Source of the DNA: Mycoplasmopsis fermentans PG18
GTDB lineage: Bacteria > Bacillota_I > Bacilli_A > Mycoplasmatales > Metamycoplasmataceae
DNA length: 64,000 nt
Assembly (NCBI RefSeq): GCF_000209735.1
Contig: NC_021002.1
Coordinates: 302,130-366,129, forward strand
Reading direction: 5' to 3'
Made by a program: the position numbers and the translations under genes
In this document: positions 55,627 to 64,000 of the stretch, piece after piece
Layout: each line of letters opens with the position of its first letter
How positions within the stretch are numbered: position 1 is the stretch's first letter
The notes under the pieces: generated by a model
Database searches by the model: none
Told to the model about the DNA's origin: nothing
The model's input: only the letters and a program-made list of their open reading frames with translations

Positions 55627-56652
55627 ATGAATTATTACAACGATTTTGATATGAATCAACAACCTAAAGCGAAATTCTGAAGACCTAACGAATGAAATGC
55701 ATCATTGGTGCAACCTAAGAAATGATGATACTTTGGCGTTATTGGACCAATTATGGCCTTAATGCTTGTCATGATCATTTTAGGTAGTTACTTCATTGCT
55801 CAACCTGATAATGGTTCAGGTAAAAATGTTGAAACATATATTTGTTTAATCTTCTTTGGTGTGTATGGTTTCATTATTACATTGCTATTAATGATTTACT
55901 TCTTAATCTTATGATTAGGCAAAAGTCAACAAGCATTTAAAGCTGCTAAAGTTTTCTTTATAATGACACTTATATTGTTCCCATTCTTGCTTATTTGATG
56001 TTCAGTTTTAAACTCAAGAATGGATCCACCAGAACCTGAAGAAGTATTTAATCCTTATTCAGCTGCTAATGGTTATGGATTTAATCCAGCATGAGCCTCA
56101 CAAACTCGTACATTTGCCTTAACAGGCCAATATACAGGTTCTTATGCTGCTCAACCACAACCTCAACAAACACAACAATTTGGTCCACAACCAAATCCAC
56201 AAGCAACTGGTATGTTTAATGTACCTCCAAGAGGCCCACAATTTGGTCCACAACCAAACCCTTATGCACAACAACAAAGTGGAATGTTCAATGTTCAACA
56301 AAGACCATGAATGTTTAATGTACCTCCAAGAGGCCCACAATTTGGTCCACAACCAAACCCTTATGCACAACAACAAAGTGGTATGTTTAATGTACCTCCA
56401 AGAGGTCCACAATTTGGTCCACAACCAAATCCATATGCACAACAACAAAGTGGTATGTTTAATGTACCTCCAAGAGGTCCACAATTTGGTCCACAACCAA
56501 ATCCATATGCACAACAACAAAGTGGAATGTTTAATGCACAACCTCAAAATCCACAACCAAACCCATATGGTCAACCAAATCCACAAGATTCAGGTATGTT
56601 CCAAGATCCTAATGGTCAAGACTTCGGTGGTTTTGATCCTCAAGGAAACTAA
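55627..56652 (+). CDS. Membrane protein with Pro/Gln-rich tandem repeats
   Basis: 341 residues. Three membrane spans at about 35-57, 70-98 and 110-128 are followed by a 200-residue tail rich in Pro, Gln, Asn and Gly. The tail holds four 24-residue units of the form MFNVPPRGPQFGPQPNPYAQ plus QQSG, with a partial unit and a divergent end. The tail composition recalls the Pro-rich repeats of mycoplasma attachment-organelle proteins such as P30, but there is no homology I can show. UGA Trp codons are used. The repeat number could vary by slippage. Confidence 0.8.
56212..56526 (+). repeat. 72-bp coding tandem repeat
   Basis: Near-identical units at 56212-56283, 56311-56382, 56383-56454 and 56455-56526, with a 27-base degenerate spacer after the first. 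The length is a multiple of three, so copy-number change keeps the frame. Confidence 0.95.
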
Positions 56653-56672
56653 AAATTTAAACAATATTAAAA

Positions 56673-56699
56673 AAACTTGCAGACGTGCAGGTTTTTTTA
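56673..56699 (+). terminator. Terminator of the repeat-protein gene
   Basis: AAACTTGCA (56673-56681) pairs with TGCAGGTTT (56686-56694), one G-U pair, then Ts. Confidence 0.85.
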
Positions 56700-56815
56700 A
56701 TTTGCCTATAAAATAGAGCTTTTAGAAAAACAAGCTTAATTAATTTTCACTATATAAAAAGTTAATAAACATTATTAATATTGATTTTTAAATATTAGTA
56801 TAAAATTAAAGTATT

Positions 56816-59338
56816 ATGGGTTTTAAATTTAAATCAACAGAAATGCTCATTGCAGAAAAAACATTGAAAAAAATTAATCAATTCGAGCCATTAATTTCTC
56901 GTTTAAGTGATGATGAACTTAAACAAAAAACACATCAATTTAAGGCTAGACTTGCAGATGGTGAAACTCTCGACAAAATGAGAGCAGAGGTTTTTGCTGT
57001 ATGTCGTGAAGCTACAAAAAGAGTTTTAGGTAAAAGACCTTTTGATGTGCAAATGATTGGTGGTGTATTGCTTGATTTAAGTTCAATTGCTGAAATGAAA
57101 ACTGGAGAAGGTAAAACTATTACTTCTATTGCTCCAGTATATTTAAATGCACTTAAAGGCAAGGGCGCAATCGTTTCGACAGTTAATGAATATCTTACTG
57201 AACGGGATGCTGAAGAAATAGGCCAAGTATTTAATTTCCTTGGAATGACTGTTGGTGTTAATAAAGCTCAAATGGATCCTTACTTAAAACGTAAAGCTTA
57301 TGCTTGCGATATTACTTATTCTGTACACTCAGAATTAGGTTTTGATTATTTACGTGATAATATGGCAAAAACAATGGAAGACAAAGTACAACGCGGTTTA
57401 CACTTTTGTTTAATTGACGAAGCTGACTCTATTCTTATTGATGAAGCTAAAACACCTCTTATTATTTCAGGCGGAGGTGCAACTGTAGATGGTAAGCCAT
57501 CTAATTCAAATACTTATTATAGTGCTGATCAATTTGTTAGAACTTTAGATGACAAAGACTATGAAATTGATGAAGAAACAAAAGCTATTTCACTAACCTC
57601 AAGAGGTATTGAAAAAGCCAACAAATTCTTTAACTTTAAAAATCTTTATGATATTGAAAACTCAGAAATTGTTCATAGAGTTCAAAATGCTTTAAGAGCT
57701 CACAAGATTATGAAGAACAATGTTGAGTACATTGTTCGTGAAGGAAAAATTGAATTAGTTGATGCTTTTACTGGACGTGTTATGGAAGGCCGTGCCTATT
57801 CAGAAGGTCTTCAACAAGCACTACAAGCTAAAGAAATAGTTGAAATAGAATATGAAACTAGAACCTTTGCAACAATTACTTATCAAAACTTTTTCCGTAT
57901 GTTTGATAAGCTTTGTGGAATGACTGGTACTGCTAAAACTGAAGAACAAGAATTCATTGACATTTACAACATGCGTGTAAATGTTGTTCCTACAAATAGA
58001 CCAGTAATTCGTAAAGATTTAAGTGATTCTATTTATGCTTCATATGATGCAAAATGAAAAGCTGTTACAGAAAAAATTAAAGAGTTATATGAAATAGGAC
58101 AACCTGTTTTAGTTGGTACTGCTCAAATTGAAGATAGTGAAATCTTGCACCAATATTTATACAAAGCTAATATTCCACATACTGTTTTAAATGCTAAGCA
58201 AAATGCTTCAGAAGCTGAAATTGTTTCTAAAGCCGGTCAAGTTAAAGCAGTTACAATTGCAACCAACATGGCAGGTCGTGGTACTGATATTAAACCAAGT
58301 CCTGAAGCTTTAGAATTAGGTGGACTTTATGTTATTGGAACAGATAGAGCAGAAAGCCGTAGAATTGACAACCAGCTACGTGGACGTAGTGGACGTCAAG
58401 GTGATCCAGGGATTTCAAAATTCTTTATTTCACTTGACGACCAACTTATGAGACGTTTCTCAAACTATGAAGAATTCAAAGAATCTTATGCTTTAGAAGG
58501 CGACAAAGAAATAACTTCAAAATCGTTGTTACATGGTTTTGAACAGGCTCAAAAGAAAATTGAAGGGTTCAACTATGATAGTCGTAAAAGTGTTTTACAC
58601 TATGATGATGTTATCCGTCAACAACGTGATTTATTCTATGCCCAACGCGATTTAATTTTAATCAATGAAGATATCTCATTCATCGTTGAAAGAATGGTTC
58701 GTAAAACTGCAACTATGTTAAGTAACTATCCAATTTTTAAAGAAAAGAATGGTTTGTTTAAACACCAAGTATTCACTGATTACATTAATGATGTTTTTCT
58801 TGGTCATGGTACAAAAGAACGCTTGGACTATGAAGAAGTTAAAAAAATTTATGACTCAGAAATTAAAGATTTCTTAATTGAAAAATTAGTAAATTTCTAT
58901 AAAAAATGAAGAGAACAAGCTATTCGAAATAGCAATGATGATACTGATTATATCAATTGATATGAAAAAGATTTAGTGCTTGAAATTGTTGATATTTATT
59001 GACAAAACCATATTGACACAATGGATAAATTGCGTTCAAATGTTAACTTAGTTCAATATTCTCAAAAGAATCCATACCAAGTTTATACAGATGAAGGTAG
59101 CAAGAAATTTGACCAAATGCTTGAAAACATTGCCTATGATGTAACTAAAAAAATCTTTGATGATCGTATAGGTATTCCTTCAATTATTCCTTATGAAGTT
59201 CAACAAGATGATTTATTTAAACAAATTAAAAATACAATTATTTTTGATGATTCTTTAACTCAAGAAGAACGTGAACAACAATTACTTGAAATGTACAACA
59301 GCATTAAAGGACAAATTGAACAACAAAAAGAAAATTAA
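56816..59338 (+). CDS. secA: Preprotein translocase ATPase SecA
   Basis: 840 residues. Walker A MKTGEGKT (94-101), LIDEADSILIDEA (DEAD motif), FRMFDKLCGMTGTAKTE, NMAGRGTDI and QLRGRSGRQGDPG are all intact, and the helical scaffold LHYDDVIRQQRD follows. The C-terminal zinc-binding tail is absent, as in other mycoplasmas. UGA is Trp at 58058, 58907, 58958 and 59000. No ribosome site; a TATAAA at 56799-56804 ends 11 bases before the ATG, so the message is nearly leaderless. Confidence 0.97.
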
Positions 59339-59408
59339 TGTATAATAATCATGAGCCGACATTGAGGTTAAAACTTTAATGGTGAAGTCCTAAAAAGGAC
59401 TTTTTTTT
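59316..59408 (+). ncRNA. Putative small RNA resembling 23S rRNA antisense
   Basis: TTGAAC (59316-59321) and TATAAT (59341-59346), 19 bases apart, overlap the secA end. A T-run hairpin AAGTCCT/AGGACTT closes at 59385-59408. Between them, ATGAGCCGACAT (59351-59362) plus a T and GAGGT is complementary, with one mismatch, to the conserved 23S rRNA stretch around E. coli 2490-2508 in the peptidyl-transferase domain. A transcript of about 55 bases is predicted. The promoter and the rRNA match are inferences from sequence; the hairpin may simply terminate secA. Confidence 0.4.
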
Positions 59409-59504
59409 ATTGTTATTTAGACCAAAAATGCCAAAAATTGGCTAAAAATAAGCTTTTTATAACTTTTTTCAAGAATAGATAATGTTATAAAGTATAATAA
59501 AAAT

Positions 59505-60707
59505 ATGAATACACCTCAAGACAACAAAAATCATGAAGATAAAAGAGTACAAGTAGAAATAAAAAGATCAAAAGTGAAACAATCATTTTTGCATTTTGGC
59601 TCACTTTATCGTGTTAAAAAATTAAGATGACAAGTTCTTTTAAGTGTTTTAATTGGCTTAATTTTTGGTTTAGGACAATTCCTTTTAGTCCAAATAACAG
59701 GACTTTATAACTTAGGTTTAGATGCTTTCTGTCAATCAGTTGCTCGGATTGCAAAACACTTTATTACTGATGATAACTGAAAAAATAATATATATAACCT
59801 TTTATTCTGAACAGTTAACTTATTAGCTAATATTCCTTTATTTATATTAGGTTATAAAAAAGTTAATAAGCGTTTTGGGTTTTTAACAATAATTTTTATG
59901 ACTACTGCTACTATTTTTGGGTTGATAATTGGTTTCATAACAGGTAGTGAAAATTGATTTATTTTTACAAAAATTAAAGCAGAAGAATTAACATGAGATG
60001 AGGCAAAAGGCGGCAATTTAACAATCTTTGTTTATGCATTAGTTTGAGCATTTTTACAAGCAGGAATAGCAGCGGCTTTATTAATAATTAACTCAAGTAC
60101 AGGCGGAAGTGATGTCTTAGGAGTTTATTGATCACACAAAAAATTTAAAGATGTTGGTGCAAGTTTCATTTTTGTTCACTTAGCATTTTTAACAGTTGCT
60201 AATTTAATAGGAACTTATATTCCTTTAATTACGCCAAAAGGATCTTTTAGAGAAGGCGCTTATAAACCAGAATATTTCTTTAATCCTTCATTTATTGCTG
60301 GTATTGTTATGGTTTTAATTAATGGGGTTGTGTTAAATGTTCTATTCCCTAAATATAAAATTGTTAAAGTTGAAATTTATTCATCTAAAATTCCTGAAAT
60401 TCAAGAAAAAATTAATACTTTAAAAGATGTGAGATTTGCAACAAGCCACTTAAGTGTTAAAGGTGGCTACTCAGGTCAAGAACAAGAAGTTTTAGTTACA
60501 ATGTGTTTATATTTAGATGCAGCACATCTTCTTGAAATTGTTCGAGAATTTGATGAAAATGCCTTATTTACAGTTACAGACCTTAAAAAGGTAGATGGAT
60601 ATTTCTATGTTTCAGTAGAAAATCACAAGAGTTTATTTAATAAAAAAATTGAAAATAAAGAACAAAAGAAAACTAAAGAAAATGTAGAAGATAACTCGAA
60701 AAAATAG
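59505..60707 (+). CDS. YitT-family membrane protein, copy 1
   Basis: 400 residues. About six spans contain TGLYNLGLDAFCQS and STGGSDVLGVYWSHKKF, the YitT (DUF161) signature; a DUF2179-type cytoplasmic domain (TLKDVRFATSHLSVKGGY, FTVTDLKKVDGYF) follows from about residue 290. Function is unknown, likely transport with a ligand-sensing domain. UGA Trp is frequent. The ATG has no ribosome site; TATAAT (59493-59498) ends six bases before it. A paralogue follows 61 bases later. Confidence 0.85.
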
Positions 60708-60768
60708 TTGTCTTTTATTTTTTAAATTTTAGTATTACAATTATTTTTTTAAATTATAATTTTTTATT

Positions 60769-62004
60769 ATGGAAAATAAAAATAATCAAAATGAATTAAC
60801 AAACCAAAACGAAATAGAGATTCAACGTTCAAAAATTAAACAGTCGTTTTTGCATTTTGGTACTTTATATAGGGTTAGAAGTTTTAAAAAACAAATAATT
60901 TACACCATTATTATTGGAGTTCTTTTTGGTATAGTTCAACATTTACTTATTTCAATAACAGGACTTTATAATATGGGTTTAGACGGACTTTGTCAGTCAA
61001 TTGCTCGGATAGTTAGACACTTTTTAAGATGAACAAGTTTAGTATGAAAAGATAGTGACAAACTGATTGAGTCCTTCTGAGTTTTAGTGATTTATAATGT
61101 GTTATTCTGGCTGTTAATATTAGTAGCTAATATTCCTTTATTTGTTTTAGCATATAAAAAAATTAGCAAAAAATTTGGTTTCTTATCTATTATTTTCTTA
61201 GTTGTAGCTTGTATTACAGGTTTTTGTATTGGTTTAATTCCAACCTCTGAGCAATGATTTATGATTTCAAAAATTGATTCAGCTAATTTAACTTGAGAAA
61301 CAGGTAAATTTAAAGATTTTTCAATTTTCTTATATGCAATACTATGAGCATTTTTACAAGGAGTATTTGCTTCAGCTTTATTAATTATTGGTTGTTGTAC
61401 AGGAGGAGCTGATATTCTAGGAGTTTATTGATCACACAAAAAATTCAAGGATATTGGTGCAAGTTTTATACTTGTTCACTTGTTATTTTTATTTGCATGT
61501 AATTTAATTGGTAGTTATATTCCTTTTGCAGTTGAAGATCCTATTGCAGCTTCTTTTTCAAAACATCCAGGTAATAGATATGAATTAGAAAACTTTTTCA
61601 ACCCTTCATTTGTCGCCGGATTTATTATGGTTGTAGTTAATGGTATTGTTTTAAATGTTTTATTTCCTAAATTTAAAATGGTTAAAGTTGAAATTATTTC
61701 AAATCAAGTTGAAATGATTCAACAAAAATTGAATACTTTAAAAGACCGTCGTTATGCTACAAGTACCTTAACTGTTATTGGTGGTTACAGTCATAAAGAA
61801 CAAAAAATTCTTTTGACAACTTGCTTATATATTGATGCAGCTAAATTATTAGAAACAGTTCGTGGAATTGACCAAAATGCCTTATTTACAGTTATGGATC
61901 TTAAAAAAGCAGATGGTTATATTTATACAACTCACGAACATCAAAATCATTTATTTAAACATAAAAAACGTGACGAAATTAATGATCAACAAAAGCAAAA
62001 TTAA
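60769..62004 (+). CDS. YitT-family membrane protein, copy 2
   Basis: 411 residues, clearly paralogous to the preceding gene along its length (shared KQSFLHFG.LYRV, LGVYWSHKKFKD.GASFI, FFNPSF.AG, LNVLFPK.K.VKVEI). It has its own TATAAT (60755-60760) eight bases before the ATG and no ribosome site. A tandem duplication followed by divergence explains the pair. The membrane half differs more than the DUF2179-like tail. Confidence 0.85.
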
Positions 62005-62025
62005 AAATCGGGAACCCCGATTTTT
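62003..62025. terminator. Bidirectional terminator
   Basis: Perfect 10-bp stem AAAAATCGGG (62003-62012) / CCCGATTTTT (62016-62025) between convergent genes. Confidence 0.9.
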
Positions 62026-62039
62026 ATTATTAAATTTTA

Positions 62040-62267
62040 TTATTTTTTGCCTTTGTGGCTAATAGCATCTCTAACACGGCCTGTTGTTTTGTGAATCAAT
62101 ACAGAACCACCACGTTTTTTAGCAATTTCATTTGCTAATTCAACAGCTTCTTTTTGAGTTTTAACAATTTTTGTAGGTCTTGAGTTCCCAACACCTTTAA
62201 CTTGTCAACCTAAGCCTTTAGGAGTTACGTGGTATACTGTTGCTTCTTTGTTTTTTGTTTCTGCCAT
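62040..62267 (-). CDS. DUF2188-domain protein
   Basis: 75 residues. VYHVTPKGLGWQVKGVGN, then KIVKTQKEAVELANEIAKK, RGGSVLIHKTTGRVRD is the complete DUF2188 pattern (W, N, A and H/R positions). A small cytoplasmic protein of unknown role, common in Firmicutes. AAAGGAAAA precedes ATG 62267; a TATAAT lies at 62309-62304 on the same strand. UGA is Trp in GWQV. Confidence 0.85.
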
Positions 62268-62424
62268 AATTTTCCTTTCATTGTTTTTATTAAGTGTATT
62301 AATATTATAAAGAAAAAAACAACAAATTTAAAATATTTTTTTAAAGAGCATTTTTTCCAATAAGCCTATTTTAAAAAGCTATAAGTCACAATTTATTTTT
62401 GAACATAAAACCTAATTTTTTAAA

Positions 62425-64000
62425 CTAGTCTTCAATTTTAGCTAAGAAGTCTTTAGATTTTACATTATTTTCTTTAATTGAAAATATAATGTTGACTTTG
62501 CCATTTTTATCAAGAACTGTATATAAAAATCCATGAGAACCTGCATTTTTACCTGTAATTTGTTTTGAAGGATGTGTTATAACTTGAGATGGTTTTTTCA
62601 ATCCAGTTTTTTTGTAAGCTTCAATTGCTTCTTTTGTTAATTTAAGCGAAGTTAGATTAATTGGTTTTTCCTTTTTATTATTACCTAATTTTTTTAAAGT
62701 AAAAGTATAATTTTTTGGATTAATATCAATTCTCATGTTTTTGTTGTTCATGTATTCTTTAATTTTAGCTAATTGAGTAGCATATCCAGGATCAGTTTTG
62801 TCATAGGTGAATATTTTGCCTTCTTCTGCCAGCTTTCTTAAATCTTCATAAGGATTTGCTGGAACTTTACCTTGTAATTCAACATGAGTAAAGTATTCTT
62901 TATTAATGTTTGTATTTTTGTAAGTTACTTTAACTCTTAATTTTCCTGCTTTTTGTAAAGCAAGTTTTTCGGCATTATTTTTTGGTCAATCAACAGTTAC
63001 GCCAGTTAATGTGAAAATGTCATTTGTTGTTGTAGGTACATTTAATTTAGTTTTTTCATAGATGATGTCATTATCTGTAGCCTTTGTAACATCACAAGGG
63101 TTAGGTAATGAAAGATTAATTTCAGCTAAAAATGTATCTTTTAATTCTACAAATGATTTTTCTGCAAAAGTTAATTCAAATTTCTTTTCTTTTGGAGTTG
63201 ATTTAGTTGTGTATGAAACCGTAATAGTTAATTTACGTGTTGCATCATCAAAATTTAATGTCATTAAATTATTTAAATTAATTGTTGTGGCTTGAATATT
63301 CAATTTTTCAAGATTTTCTTTATTGAATTCTTTTTCTTCATTTGTATCTGGATCAGTGTAGTAAAGTTTTACTAAATTTTGTTCTTCTTTAATTTCTGAA
63401 TAATAGTTCTTTTAACTAATTTTAGTTTTTAAAGTACCGATTAAGTTTTCAAATTTGTCTTCTGAATATGGAGCTGGTTTTTTGAAATCATTAATTTCAT
63501 ATTCAACTTCAACATTTTCTTGACTTTTATCTTCAAAACTTAAAGTTAATTTCAATTTTGCTTGACCTAAATTATTATTAGCAACAATTAATTCTGTTTT
63601 ATTAATTGTAATCTTTTCTTCACTTAGATATTCGCTTAAGGTTTTACCACTTGGAGTTGTGGCTGTAACTTGAGCCAATAAATCACTTGTGTGAGCTGCA
63701 ATATATTCTTCAATTGTTTTACTTGCTTTTTCATTTAAGTCAACATTTGTTAATTTAGCCATTTTTTGTTGAATGGTTTCTTTTGTAACAAAACCAGTTA
63801 TTTCTTTGTTGTATGCATATTCTGGTTGATTTCATTGTTGTCATTTTGCAACTAATTTAACTTTTCCTTCAAAATTGTCAACAACTTCTAATTGATATTT
63901 AATGTAATTTAAACCTTCCATGTTTTTAAATACAGATAAATCATTTTGATAATCTGCATTTGTGAATGTAATTTTTTCTTCTTTTTCTTGATCAGTTAGT
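62425..64000 (-). pseudogene. Large lipoprotein-17-type surface protein, interrupted, 5' end outside window
   Basis: A single minus-strand frame enters from the right edge and runs to TAG at 62427-62425, broken by TAA at 63414-63412. The 5' piece has GKVKLVAKWQQWNQP then YNKEITGF, the pattern of the mycoplasma lipoprotein-associated (Lipoprotein_17) domain, which is often repeated in variable surface lipoproteins; similar beta-rich units recur after the stop (IFTLTGVTVDWPKN, LRVKVTYKN). After the stop no ATG with a ribosome site restarts translation. UGA codons are Trp (62986 and others). Only part of the gene is visible, so length, signal peptide and lipobox cannot be judged. Confidence 0.7.

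Noticed and set aside
56119-56716. Long ORFs in other frames and on the minus strand across the tandem repeat
   Set aside because: They are shadows of the 72-bp repeat; their Trp/Leu- or His/Asn-rich products are typical artefacts.

Overview
The window is a piece of a mycoplasma (Mollicutes) chromosome. It is very AT-rich, UGA must be read as tryptophan to keep eno, tuf, ffh, secA, the opp genes and many others open, and lipoproteins, a cell-wall-free membrane repertoire and a compact atp operon are present. Glycolytic genes (eno, gpmI), a D-lactate dehydrogenase, an aquaporin and a PTS EIIB-EIIA protein suggest a sugar-fermenting species. Gene content fits the Hominis group (Mycoplasmopsis/Metamycoplasma), but the species cannot be fixed from sequence alone.

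Layout. 1-3.8 kb is an accessory strip: ORF debris, a 5'-truncated Fic gene, a free-standing B3/B4-domain protein and a complete AbiEi/AbiEii pair behind a palindromic operator. 3.8-12.1 kb holds eno (minus strand), a 998-residue protein joining a degenerate phosphohexomutase to a lipid-flippase-like membrane domain, tuf, and the tsaE-tsaB-tsaD operon for the t6A tRNA modification. 12.2-17.7 kb is a huge minus-strand surface protein broken by one in-frame TAA. 18-28.7 kb has a PC4/YdbC protein, a GNAT enzyme, ffh, a YwaF-type membrane protein and the F1Fo ATPase operon (an atpI-like gene, then atpBEFHAGDC). 28.7-32.1 kb is a scarred region: a decayed and an intact tRNA-Gly copy flank orphan ORFs, an smr gene, a truncated and frameshifted mutM and an IS3-type element.

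32.2-45.4 kb contains PTS EIIBA, D-LDH, aquaporin, and an oligopeptide permease operon oppABCDF. The opp operon is preceded by a 630-base leader whose helices and motifs match a lysine-riboswitch (L-box) fold followed by competing antiterminator and terminator hairpins. 45.5-52.8 kb has leucyl aminopeptidase, an AAA ATPase (DUF4143) behind two tandem large palindromes, an orphan HsdS and a BspA-like leucine-rich lipoprotein. 52.9-62 kb holds gpmI, a HAD phosphatase, a membrane protein with a 72-bp coding tandem repeat, secA, a possible small RNA resembling antisense to the 23S peptidyl-transferase region, and two YitT paralogues. The window ends with a DUF2188 protein and the 3' part of a large lipoprotein-17-type surface gene, also interrupted by TAA.

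Functionally, opp and the aminopeptidase would import and digest peptides; eno, gpmI and D-LDH supply glycolytic ATP; the ATPase uses or makes the ion gradient; ffh and secA serve protein export. The most unusual features are the L-box-like opp leader, the mutase-flippase fusion, the rRNA-antisense-like small RNA, the tandem palindromes, and a run of apparently leaderless genes between 54.5 and 61 kb.
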